Shown piece after piece: positions 7,473 through 14,667 of a stretch of DNA of 40,626 bases. The position numbers and the translations under genes were made by a program. The notes under the pieces were generated by a model. That model had not been told where the DNA came from. It made no database searches and saw nothing but the letters and a program-made list of their open reading frames with translations. The stretch's first letter is position 1, and each line of letters begins with the position of its first letter. This DNA is from Gemmiger sp. Lineage in GTDB: Bacteria; Bacillota; Clostridia; Oscillospirales; Ruminococcaceae. The stretch is taken from positions 1 to 40,626 of the forward strand of contig JAQUSS010000010.1 in NCBI GenBank assembly GCA_028710135.1. The letters are read 5' to 3'.

Positions 7473-9671
7473 ATGAAGCATACCAACAAATTTTTGGCCC
7501 TTCTCTGTGCCACGGCTCTATTTGCCGCCTCCCTAGAGGGCTGCGCCGCCGGCACAAGCACAAGCATCACGGGCAGCGCGGCCAACAGCGCGGCCACCGC
7601 TTCCGCAAGCAGTTCGGCCACATCGGCCACCGCCCTGAGCGCCGTCGCGGTGGAATACACCGACCGAGATAAAGATACCACCTGGGATGCCGCCTCTGCG
7701 GTCACCATCTCCTGTAGTGGCACCGATGCCACCATCACCGGGGGCGGTGCCACCCTGCAAAACGGGGTTCTCACCATCACAGCGGCAGGCAGCTACCTGC
7801 TTTCTGGCAGCCTGGACGGGCAAATTCTTGTAAACGTAGCCGATACCGACAAGGTACAGCTTGTATTCAACAACCTTGCCGTCACCTCGCCCGATGGGCC
7901 TGCTTTGTACATCCAGGCGGGTGATAAAATTTTTGTCACCCTAGCCGAGGGCAGCCAAAATTCTCTGGCCGATAGTATCACCTACACCCTGGCCGAAGGG
8001 CAGGACGAGCCAAACGCCTGTCTGTATTCAAAAGCCGATCTAACCATCAACGGCACCGGCAGCCTGGACGTAACGGGCAACAAAAACCACGGCATTTTCA
8101 GCAAGGATGACCTAAAAATCACCGGTGGCGAAATCACCGTCAACGCCTTGAACGATGGCATAAAGGGGAAAGACTGCGTTGCCATCTGCGCGGGCACCAT
8201 CACCGTTGTGGCCGGTGGGGATGGCATCCAGGCCAGCAACACCGAGGATGCCACCCTGGGCTGGGTCAGCATTGACGGCGGGCGGCTAACCATCACCGCC
8301 GATGGCGATGGCATCCAGGCCGAAACCGTGCTACAGCTTAACCCCGAAACCCTGGCCATCACCGCAGGCGGCGGCAACGCAAACGCTGCGGCCAAGGCCG
8401 GCAGCACCGAAACGATGGGCCACGGTGGGATGGGCGGCAGGCAGCCCGGCAATGCCGCTGTGGGTACCGATTCCGCCAATACCACCGCACCCGCCCTGCC
8501 TGGCAGCGGGAACCCCGATGCCAGCACCGATGCTACCCCGCCGGATGGCAGCACCGAAGCCGCCCCGCCCGATGGTAGCGCCGGGGCCACCCCACCCGAC
8601 GAGAACCCCGATGCCGCCCTCGCAAGCACGGCATCGGGGTCCAACGCCCCCGCCACGGCGGCCACCACCGAAACAAACGAAACGAACGAAACAAACACTA
8701 CCGACGAGAACAGCGCCAAGGGTTTGAAAAGCACCACCCTGCTGGTGGCAGGCGGAACCATCACGGTGGACGCGGCAGACGATGCCCTTCATGCCAACGG
8801 CAACGCTACCATCGCGGGCGGCTACCTAACCCTTGCCAGCGGGGACGATGGCATTCATGCCGATTCTACCCTGTGCATTGCGGGGGGCAATGTTGAAATT
8901 ACCACCAGCTATGAAGGGCTGGAGGGAAGCGATATTGAGATTACCGGCGGCTATATTGCCCTGGCCGCCACCGACGATGGGCTGAACGCCGCAGGCGGCA
9001 ACGATAGCTCGGGCTTTGGCGGAATGTTTGGGCAAGACAACTTTACCGATAGCAGCAGCCTTAGCGGAGAATCCCAGCTCAATATTTCAGGTGGCACGCT
9101 GATTGTCAACGCCCAAGGCGATGGGCTGGACTCGAACGGTGCCATCACGGTATCCGGTGGTGTGGTGTTGGTCAGCGGCCCCACCAATGATGGCAACGGG
9201 GCAATTGATACCGGCACCGCCGCCACCATTACCGGCGGCATCGTGGTGGCAGCGGGTGCCAGCGGGATGGCCGTCAACTTTGATTCCAGCAGTACCCAGG
9301 GTAGTTGGCTTGCCAGCACCGGCAGCCAAACGGGCGGCACCACCCTTACCCTGGCGGACGAAACCGGCAACATCCTAGCAAGCTGGGCACCCGCCAAAGC
9401 CTATAGTTGCGTGGTGGTAAGCTGCCCCGGCATGGTTGCGGGCGGCAGCTATACCTTAAGCTGCGGCGGCACCGTAGCCCAAGCGGATTCAGACGGCTTT
9501 GCCGCAAACGGCGCCCTGGCCAGCGGCACCCAGGTTGCCGCCACCACCCTTACCACCTTAACCCAAAGCGATATAACCGCCACCATGGGCAGCAGCAAAG
9601 GTGGCGGTGGCGCTGGCGCTGGCATAAACGGCGGTAAGGGGATGGGCAACGGCGCTGCCCCCACCGGCTAA
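7473..9671 (+). CDS. Cthe_2159-like carbohydrate-binding beta-helix lipoprotein
   Basis: A secreted 732-residue protein. The signal peptide ends in LEGC, a lipobox with an unusual Glu at -2, so Cys24 is the likely lipid anchor. Residues about 60-290 and 420-640 are short beta-strand repeats (ITGGEITVNALNDGIKGKD, VAGGDGIQAS, ASGDDGIHADS) of the right-handed beta-helix type found in the Cthe_2159 family, which binds acidic polysaccharide such as polygalacturonate. A low-complexity Pro/Asp/Gly/Thr linker (about 295-415) interrupts the helix, with repeated PPDGS units and ETNETNETN. The C-terminus is Gly-rich without a sortase motif. AAAAGGAG precedes the ATG. It ends the VTC-DUF4956 operon, 110 bases after DUF4956. 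Confidence 0.85.
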   Translation: MKHTNKFLALLCATALFAASLEGCAAGTSTSITGSAANSAATASASSSATSATALSAVAVEYTDRDKDTTWDAASAVTISCSGTDATITGGGATLQNGVLTITAAGSYLLSGSLDGQILVNVADTDKVQLVFNNLAVTSPDGPALYIQAGDKIFVTLAEGSQNSLADSITYTLAEGQDEPNACLYSKADLTINGTGSLDVTGNKNHGIFSKDDLKITGGEITVNALNDGIKGKDCVAICAGTITVVAGGDGIQASNTEDATLGWVSIDGGRLTITADGDGIQAETVLQLNPETLAITAGGGNANAAAKAGSTETMGHGGMGGRQPGNAAVGTDSANTTAPALPGSGNPDASTDATPPDGSTEAAPPDGSAGATPPDENPDAALASTASGSNAPATAATTETNETNETNTTDENSAKGLKSTTLLVAGGTITVDAADDALHANGNATIAGGYLTLASGDDGIHADSTLCIAGGNVEITTSYEGLEGSDIEITGGYIALAATDDGLNAAGGNDSSGFGGMFGQDNFTDSSSLSGESQLNISGGTLIVNAQGDGLDSNGAITVSGGVVLVSGPTNDGNGAIDTGTAATITGGIVVAAGASGMAVNFDSSSTQGSWLASTGSQTGGTTLTLADETGNILASWAPAKAYSCVVVSCPGMVAGGSYTLSCGGTVAQADSDGFAANGALASGTQVAATTLTTLTQSDITATMGSSKGGGGAGAGINGGKGMGNGAAPTG

Positions 9672-9701
9672 CCCCGCCCCGCCCTACTTAGATAACCACG
9701 C

Positions 9702-9749
9702 AAAGGCCCCCGTGCCACCCCGCCGCAAGCGGGGCAGCCGGGGGCCTTT
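9702..9749. terminator. Bidirectional terminator after the VTC operon
   Basis: Stem AAAGGCCCCC (9702-9711) with GGGGGCCTTT (9740-9749), enclosing a second stem CCCCGC/GCGGGG (9718-9723 with 9729-9734). It separates the beta-helix lipoprotein gene from the convergent small secreted protein gene. The T tail is short on both strands. Confidence 0.7.
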
Positions 9750-9766
9750 GTGGCGTTACGCGGGTT

Positions 9767-10081
9767 TTACCACCCGGTGCCAATCAACAAATTGCCTTGG
9801 TCCGTTGGCACAATATACCAGTGGCAATCGGTGCTAAGGGTAGCCGATACCAAATTGCCGTTGCAATCGTACACATTGTACACCGTGTGGGTTTTGGGGT
9901 TGATGCTTACATCGGGTTGGTCAAAGCTTTGGCCCGAAATGGTTTCCCGCGCTTTTTCGGGGCTGGTGGGGCGGTAGTAGGGTTGGGTATTGCAGGCCGC
10001 ATAGGCCGGTATTGCCAGGGCGGCGGCCAACCCGCCAACCACCACCAACCCGGCAAGGCGTTTGCCCATCGGTTTTTTCAT
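9767..10081 (-). CDS. Small secreted protein of unknown function
   Basis: A 104-residue protein with a clear signal peptide (KKPMGKRLAG, then a hydrophobic core, cleavage after AYA near residue 28). The mature part is about 76 residues with three Cys, two Tyr/Pro-rich motifs (QPYYRPTSPEKARE) and a C-terminal beta-like region (HTVYNVYDCNGNLVSATLS). I do not recognise a family. ATG 10081 has AGGAG nine bases upstream; the longer open frame to 10351 runs into the divergent gene promoter and is not supported. It is transcribed towards the beta-helix lipoprotein and away from the dipeptide epimerase, so it is probably monocistronic and exported. Confidence 0.7.
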   Translation of the reverse strand: MKKPMGKRLAGLVVVGGLAAALAIPAYAACNTQPYYRPTSPEKARETISGQSFDQPDVSINPKTHTVYNVYDCNGNLVSATLSTDCHWYIVPTDQGNLLIGTGW

Positions 10082-10165
10082 GCTGTTCACTCCTGTTCCG
10101 GTAGATTGGGGGCTTCCTCCCCTTTTGTATGCTATGCCCGCGCCACGGCCCCCGTTCCAAAACAG

Positions 10166-10194
10166 TTGCAACCAGCCCCCAAACCTTGTACAAT
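10166..10194 (+). promoter_or_regulatory. Predicted promoter of the dipeptide epimerase gene
   Basis: TTGCAA (10166-10171), 17-base spacer, TACAAT (10189-10194). The start would be near 10201, leaving a leader of about 38 bases. Confidence 0.65.
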
Positions 10195-10238
10195 AAAAAG
10201 CAGAAATCCATTGCCCACCCGGCAGGAAGGAATTGGCT

Positions 10239-11351
10239 ATGAAAATTACTAAAATTCGGCTTGGCATACTCTCGGTGCCGCTGCGCGTCCCCTTTAAAAC
10301 CGCGCTGCGCACCGTAAACAGCGTGGAGGATATTGTGGTAGCCCTACACACCGATACCGGCGCGGTGGGCTATGGCGAAGCGCCCCCCACCGGTGTTATC
10401 ACCGGCGACACCACCGGGGCCATTTTGGGTGCCCTGCAAGACCATATCGGCAAAAGCATTTTGGGGCAGGAGGTGGATGCGTTTGAGGATATTTTGCAAA
10501 CCGTGCAGCGCTGCGTCCAAAAAAACAGTTCCGCCAAGGCGGCTGTGGATATGGCCCTGTGGGATTTGTACGGCCAGCTTTACGGCGTGCCCGCCTACAA
10601 GCTGATGGGCGGTGCCCGCAAAACCATCACCACCGATATCACCATCAGCGTCAACGCGCCCGAGGAGATGGCCCGCGATGCTCAGGATGCCATCCGCCGC
10701 GGCTACACCTGCCTGAAGGTGAAGGTTGGGGCCGACCCGGCGCTGGATGTTGCCCGCCTTTCCGCCGTGCGGGCCGCCGTGCCGCCCGATACCTGCCTGC
10801 GCATTGATGCCAACCAGGCGTGGCAACCCAAGCAGGCGGTGCGCATTTTGAACCAGCTGCAAGAAAAGGGCCTGGCCATTGAGCTGGTGGAGCAGCCGGT
10901 AAAAGCCCACGACCTCGAAGGCCTAAAATATGTTACCGAGCGCAGCTACGTACCCGTTTTGGCGGACGAAAGCGTGTTTAGCCCCGAGGATGCGGTGGCC
11001 ATCATGGCCAACCACGCGGCCGATTACATCAACATCAAGCTGATGAAGTGCGGCGGGTTGTACAACGCCCTAAAAATTGCTGCCGCCGCCGAAATTTACG
11101 GCGTGGAATGTATGATTGGCTGTATGCTGGAAGCCAAAATATCGGTGAATGCCGCCGTGGAGCTTGCCTGCGCCAAAAAGATTATCACCAAAATTGACCT
11201 GGACGGCCCCGTTCTCTGCCGCGAGGACCCGGTGCTGGGCGGCGCGGTATTTGCCGAAAAGGACATCACCGTTTCGGATGCCCCCGGCCTGGGCATCCGC
11301 GGGGTGGAACCGAGCCACATCCGCTGGCTGGAGGATTGCACCATCGCCTAA
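10239..11351 (+). CDS. L-Ala-D/L-Glu-type dipeptide epimerase
   Basis: Enolase-superfamily enzyme of 370 residues, muconate-lactonizing subgroup. The catalytic pair is Lys160-x-Lys162 (LKVKVG) and Lys267 (NIKLMK); metal ligands are Asp190 (IDANQAW), Glu218 (LVEQP) and Asp243 (LADES). The C-terminal KIDLDGP motif provides the aspartate that usually contacts the dipeptide amino group, favouring a dipeptide epimerase over muconate or o-succinylbenzoate enzymes. The usual role is epimerising murein-derived L-Ala-D-Glu so it can be degraded, but substrate range in this family varies widely. ATG 10239 has AGGAAGGA seven bases upstream. No peptidase or peptide transporter adjoins it, so context does not refine the substrate. 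Confidence 0.87.
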   Translation: MKITKIRLGILSVPLRVPFKTALRTVNSVEDIVVALHTDTGAVGYGEAPPTGVITGDTTGAILGALQDHIGKSILGQEVDAFEDILQTVQRCVQKNSSAKAAVDMALWDLYGQLYGVPAYKLMGGARKTITTDITISVNAPEEMARDAQDAIRRGYTCLKVKVGADPALDVARLSAVRAAVPPDTCLRIDANQAWQPKQAVRILNQLQEKGLAIELVEQPVKAHDLEGLKYVTERSYVPVLADESVFSPEDAVAIMANHAADYINIKLMKCGGLYNALKIAAAAEIYGVECMIGCMLEAKISVNAAVELACAKKIITKIDLDGPVLCREDPVLGGAVFAEKDITVSDAPGLGIRGVEPSHIRWLEDCTIA

Positions 11352-11359
11352 CCCTGCGG

Positions 11360-11665
11360 CTCCCCGCGCGGCTTTCCCCTCGTATCCCCCCGCATTTTGC
11401 CTCGCGCTATCCCGCGCGCTTTTCCCTGTGCTCACCCGCACTTTTTTCCCGCGCCTTCTTGCACGCTTTCCTCGCGCCCTTCCAGGGGCTTTTCCGCGCA
11501 GCTTCTCCCGCAGCCTTCCTGAGCATCTTCCCGAGCATTTTCTCAAGCATCTTCCCGCGGCTTTCCCCAACACCTTTCCCCCGCGCTTCCCTTCGCGGCC
11601 TTTCCCCTTTGTGGCTTTCTCTGCGCTGCTTTCCCCGCAGCCTTCCTAGGCTTTTCCTTGTGGCC
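11360..11665. repeat. Degenerate pyrimidine-rich short tandem repeat tract
   Basis: About 300 bases of imperfect units of roughly 10-15 bases resembling GCGCNNCTTTCCC, with nearly all T runs and C runs on the plus strand and GC dinucleotides at unit borders. It lies between the epimerase stop and the tRNA-Tyr promoter. All long open frames through it are translations of the repeat (for example runs of RALF/RSF or, on the other strand, GKMLEKMLGKML) and lack ribosome sites, so I do not call a gene. Confidence 0.6.
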
Positions 11666-11750
11666 GAACCCCCGCCCGCGCGGCCATCCGGTTGCCAACA
11701 GGCAGCGCGGTGCAATTCCAAAAAATATCGCAAAAAATTTTAAAAAGGGC

Positions 11751-11779
11751 TTGCATTTTCGGCAACACCTTGCTATAAT
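11751..11779 (+). promoter_or_regulatory. Promoter of tRNA-Tyr
   Basis: TTGCAT (11751-11756), a 17-base spacer and a perfect TATAAT (11774-11779), 31 bases before the mature tRNA 5' end. Confidence 0.8.
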
Positions 11780-11810
11780 ATACAAGCACTGTTGAGCAGC
11801 GCTTGTATCT

Positions 11811-11895
11811 GGGAGTTTTCCCGAGTGGCCAATGGGGACAGACTGTAAATCTGCTGCTTAATGCTTCGGTGGTTCGAATCCACCAACTCCCACCA
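11811..11895 (+). tRNA. tRNA-Tyr (GTA)
   Basis: Type II tRNA of 85 bases including an encoded CCA (11893-11895). Acceptor arms GGGAGTT (11811-11817) and AACTCCC (11885-11891) pair fully; the T arm is GGTGG-TTCGAAT-CCACC; the anticodon loop CTGTAAA carries GTA. A long variable arm is present, as expected for bacterial Tyr. The outermost anticodon-stem pair appears to be A-C rather than the usual G-C. Confidence 0.95.
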
Positions 11896-11940
11896 AAAAG
11901 CATTGTTAAATCGAAAGATTTAACGATGCTTTTTATTTTG
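11895..11940 (+). terminator. Terminator of tRNA-Tyr
   Basis: An 18-pair stem (11895-11912 with 11917-11934) with a GAAA tetraloop and one U-G wobble; the stem ends in five T residues. It begins at the last base of the tRNA CCA end. Confidence 0.85.
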
Positions 11941-12107
11941 TGTTTTCCAAATGCAGCGCAAACCCGCGCACCATCCGCCCTATTCTAAAAACCAGCCTAC
12001 TTCTTTTTTGCCACCCGCCCCGCCATCCCTGCCAACCAGCAAGTGCTATCCCCCTTTTAATAAGCCATTTTATGGCAGCACCATAAGCCAACAAAAAAGC
12101 CAACCAA
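11941..12107. other. Gap between the two tRNA terminators
   Basis: No gene is evident. It contains a small TTATGG-CAGCA-CCATAA hairpin (about 12070-12086) of unknown significance. Confidence 0.4.
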
Positions 12108-12150
12108 AAAACCGCTTAACCACGCCTATTATAGGCGGTTAAGCGGTTTT
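12102..12150 (-). terminator. Terminator of tRNA-Thr
   Basis: Stem 12108-12120 with 12138-12150 (AAAACCGCTTAAC against its complement), continued by CGCCTA/TAGGCG at 12123-12128 and 12132-12137. Read on the minus strand it ends in a T run, just downstream of tRNA-Thr. Confidence 0.82.
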
Positions 12151-12155
12151 GCGGT

Positions 12156-12231
12156 TGGAGCTGGTAGCAGGAATCGAACCTGTAACCTGCTGATTACAAA
12201 TCAGCTGCTCTGCCAATTGAGCTATACCAGC
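12156..12231 (-). tRNA. tRNA-Thr (TGT)
   Basis: 76 bases with encoded CCA (complement of 12156-12158). Acceptor GCTGGTA pairs with TACCAGC, discriminator T, D arm AGCTCAATTGGCAGAGC, anticodon stem-loop CTGAT-TTGTAAT-CAG containing TGT, and T arm CAGGTTCGATTCCTG. Anticodon TGT reads ACA-type threonine codons. Confidence 0.95.
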
Positions 12232-12243
12232 GGGAACGGGATT

Positions 12244-12273
12244 ATTGTATCACACTGGGGTTTGGGTTGTCAA
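12244..12273 (-). promoter_or_regulatory. Promoter of tRNA-Thr overlapping the ksgA stop
   Basis: On the minus strand TTGACA (12268-12273) and TACAAT (12244-12249) with an 18-base spacer. The -35 box covers the ksgA TGA at 12270-12272, so the tRNA has its own promoter inside the end of the preceding operon. Confidence 0.72.
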
Positions 12274-13139
12274 TTGCTTTGGGCGGCCAACGCGGTTTGC
12301 AGGGCGCAAAAATCGGGCAGGGTCAACTGCTCGGGGCGGGCGCGGGTATCCAGGCCAGCGGCGGCCAGGGCGGCGGTCACCTCCGCTTTGGGCAGGTTCA
12401 GCCCCGATGCTACCGCGTTGGCCGCCGTTTTGCGGCGCTGGCAAAAGGCAGCGCGCACCAGGCGGAATAACCCTGCCTCGTCGCCACCTGCGGGCTGCAC
12501 GGGCGGGGCCTGGCGCACCGCCAGCTGAATCACCGCGCTGGTCACCTTGGGCGGGGGGTAAAAGCTGCCGGGCTGCACGGTAAAAAGTAGGCGCGGCTGG
12601 GCGTAATAATCCACCGCATAGCTGATGGCCCCCGCCTCCCGGGTGCCCGGGGCGGCGCAAAGGCGCTGTGCGGCCTCCCGCTGCACCATCACGGTAATGT
12701 TTTGGATGGGCAGCTTTTCCTCCAACAAGCGCATCAAAATGGGGCTGGTGATGTAATAGGGCAGGTTGGCGCAAACCGCCACCGGCATTTGGCCAAATTC
12801 TGCCGCCAGCAGTGCCTTTAAATCCACCTTCAGCACATCTTCCAGCACAATTTTTACGTTGTCGTAATCGGCCAGGGTTTCGGCCAGCAGGGCGGGCAGG
12901 CGCTTATCCACCTCCACCGCCACCACTTTATCGGCGCGTTTGGCAAGCTGTTCAGTCAGCACTCCAATGCCGGGGCCAATTTCCAGCACACCCCAGCCCG
13001 GGCCAATGCCCGCGGCCTCGGCAATGCGGGGGCAGATGCCGGGGTTGACGATAAAATTTTGCCCAAACCCCTTGGATAGCGCAAAATCGTGCTTGGCGCA
13101 AAGGGCGCGTATGGTGGAAATATCGGTCAACACCGGCAT
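12270..13139 (-). CDS. ksgA: 16S rRNA dimethyladenosine transferase KsgA
   Basis: Dimethylates the two adjacent adenines in the 3' terminal helix of 16S rRNA, using SAM, late in 30S maturation. The 289-residue length is normal. Motifs: FGQNFIVNPG, SAM-binding VLEIGPGIGVLTEQL, acidic loop VEVDKRL, and the catalytic NLPYYITSPIL, then the QREAAQRLCA segment and the helical C-terminal domain (AAFCQRRKTAANAV). ATG 13139 has AAGGAGG seven bases upstream; longer frames extend into the S41 peptidase intergenic hairpin. It is downstream of the ftsEX-M23-S41 run on the same strand, 85 bases after the S41 stop. Confidence 0.95.
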   Translation of the reverse strand: MPVLTDISTIRALCAKHDFALSKGFGQNFIVNPGICPRIAEAAGIGPGWGVLEIGPGIGVLTEQLAKRADKVVAVEVDKRLPALLAETLADYDNVKIVLEDVLKVDLKALLAAEFGQMPVAVCANLPYYITSPILMRLLEEKLPIQNITVMVQREAAQRLCAAPGTREAGAISYAVDYYAQPRLLFTVQPGSFYPPPKVTSAVIQLAVRQAPPVQPAGGDEAGLFRLVRAAFCQRRKTAANAVASGLNLPKAEVTAALAAAGLDTRARPEQLTLPDFCALQTALAAQSN

Positions 13140-13157
13140 ATTCGGCCTCCTTCTAAA

Positions 13158-13187
13158 ACGGGCGCTGCGTAAACCCGCCGCGCCCGT
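13158..13187. terminator. Hairpin between the S41 peptidase gene and ksgA
   Basis: Stem ACGGGCGC (13158-13165) with GCGCCCGT (13180-13187). On the minus strand it is followed by only TTTTA before the ksgA ribosome site, so it may attenuate rather than end transcription into ksgA. The stronger T tract is on the plus strand, where no gene needs it. Confidence 0.4.
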
Positions 13188-13206
13188 TCTATTTTTTGTG
13201 TTGGGT

Positions 13207-13225
13207 ACCGGCAAGGCTTGCCGGT
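13207..13225. repeat. 19-bp palindrome at the S41 stop codon
   Basis: ACCGGCAAG and CTTGCCGGT flank a single central base. It begins within the TGA of the S41 gene (minus strand). It could act as a 3' mRNA-stabilising hairpin; there is no T tail. Confidence 0.5.
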
Positions 13226-14430
13226 CAACCCGCCATGGCAGCCGCGCTGCCCACGGCCTTGTTGATTTGGGGGTCGTTATCAATCGTAAAGCTGTAGTAT
13301 GCGTTCTGCTCGTCGGTGCTAAGGGTGGCATCCACATCAGGGGCAAGGCCGGCACCGTTCCAGCCCAGGCCCTCGTTATCCAGCAGCATCCCAATGGTAA
13401 TCACAATGGCGCTGCCGTCCGAAAGGCTTTGTGGGTCAGATAGCAGCACGCCCTTGCCCGCCGTGTTGGTGCCCACCACCGTTGCGTTTGCCATTTTGCG
13501 CAGGGCGTTGGCAAACAGCTCCGCGCCTTGGGCGGTGCTGCCGTTCACCAGGCACACCATCGGCGCCGTAACCTCGTGGTCGTCCGATACCCGCAAATCT
13601 TCGGGGTCGCCATCCGTTTCGCTTTGGGCAATCAGCCCGCTGGGCACACAATAATCGGCGGCAATCAGGGCGGCGTTCAGGTTTTCGCCGCTGTTATCCC
13701 GCACATCAAACACATAGCTGGTGGCGCCCTGGGCGGCCAGGTTATCCATCGCGGTGCGGAACTCGGTGCCGGTGCCGCTGGCAAAGCTTTCGATACGCAG
13801 GTACCCGCAGTTGTTGCCGGTCAACTGGCTGAACACCGTGGGCACCGGGTAGCCACTGTGGGTCACATCGTAGCTTTGCTCCTGGCGGTCGGGGGTAAGG
13901 TATTTGATGCTTACCACCGTGCCTTCCTCCCCCAGCAGAGCCGAGGTTACGGCGTTGGCATCCTGCATGGTGCGGGTGCCCACCTCCCCAATGGCGGTGA
14001 TGTAGCCGCCCTTTTGCAAGCCCAGCTCGGCGGCGGGCGAGTTATCGTATACCCGGGTGATGCAGGCATACCCCGAGGATGGGTCCCGCGCCACCGATAC
14101 CCCAATGCCCATCAGCTTGCCCGAGGCCACACTCTGCCGCTCGGCATAGGCCTTGGCCGAGTAGTAGCGGGCATATTTATCGCTGATGCCCAGCATATAC
14201 CCCGAAGCAATGGTATCGTTCAAGGTATCCTCGCTGATGGCAAAATACTCGTTGGCGCGAACATAGCGGTCTACCTCGGCCAATTTATTGTACATCTGTT
14301 CCTTGCTTTTTACGCTGGAAACCGTGTTGTTAAACATATTGGTGGAAATCACCATCGTTACCGAAAAGGTCACGGCCATGGCAATAATGGCGACGGTAGC
14401 CGCCAGGCTGATGCTGATTTTTTTACTCAT
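13225..14430 (-). CDS. S41 family (CtpA-like) periplasm-facing protease
   Basis: A 401-residue carboxy-terminal processing protease outside the membrane, anchored by an N-terminal hydrophobic segment (residues about 7-33). A PDZ domain spans about 105-190 (GIGVSVARD, SPAAELGLQKGGYITAI). The S41 core follows (CGYLRIESF, FDVRDNSGENLNAALIAA), with the nucleophile probably Ser in VNGSTAQGAELFANAL and the general base Lys in TAGKGVLL. Its position after ftsE, ftsX and an M23 hydrolase resembles the ftsEX-ctpB arrangement of Bacillus, suggesting a role in controlling wall hydrolase activity at division or sporulation. AAAGGAG lies 11 bases before ATG. The substrate is unknown. Confidence 0.9.
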   Translation of the reverse strand: MSKKISISLAATVAIIAMAVTFSVTMVISTNMFNNTVSSVKSKEQMYNKLAEVDRYVRANEYFAISEDTLNDTIASGYMLGISDKYARYYSAKAYAERQSVASGKLMGIGVSVARDPSSGYACITRVYDNSPAAELGLQKGGYITAIGEVGTRTMQDANAVTSALLGEEGTVVSIKYLTPDRQEQSYDVTHSGYPVPTVFSQLTGNNCGYLRIESFASGTGTEFRTAMDNLAAQGATSYVFDVRDNSGENLNAALIAADYCVPSGLIAQSETDGDPEDLRVSDDHEVTAPMVCLVNGSTAQGAELFANALRKMANATVVGTNTAGKGVLLSDPQSLSDGSAIVITIGMLLDNEGLGWNGAGLAPDVDATLSTDEQNAYYSFTIDNDPQINKAVGSAAAMAG

Positions 14431-14488
14431 CGAACAGATTGCTCCTTTGTTGGGCAGAGAATGTTATACCGTATTGTTTTGCCGGCTA

Positions 14489-14602
14489 TCACACCGCTGC
14501 CAGCGAGAAAATGACGCTGGAAAAAATGGTGACGACCATCACCAGGGCAATTACCAGGCATACCACCCGGACGATTAATTTGCGTTTTTTCTCTGAGTTC
14601 AT
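14489..14602 (-). CDS. 37-residue single-pass membrane peptide
   Basis: A short frame in the gap between the M23 and S41 genes, same strand. It encodes MNSEKKRKLIVRVV, then a hydrophobic segment of about 22 residues ending in SLAAV and TGA. The basic start and single membrane helix resemble the DUF4044-type tiny membrane proteins found near wall genes in Firmicutes, but with so few residues the family is uncertain. GAAAGG lies about ten bases before ATG 14602. It sits 58 bases before the S41 start and 65 after the M23 stop, so it would be translated from the ftsEX operon mRNA. It could be a small partner of FtsX, the hydrolase or the protease. Confidence 0.6.
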   Translation of the reverse strand: MNSEKKRKLIVRVVCLVIALVMVVTIFSSVIFSLAAV

Positions 14603-14667
14603 TGCTTTAAAACCTTTCTTTCCCCTGCGGGGTGGCCCTTTTTAGGGGGCCGCTTGGCCGGCTTTGG

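Noticed and set aside
11149-11743. Repeat-like proteins in the pyrimidine-rich tract
   Set aside because: The amino-acid repeats follow the DNA repeat in several frames on both strands, so they are a by-product of composition.
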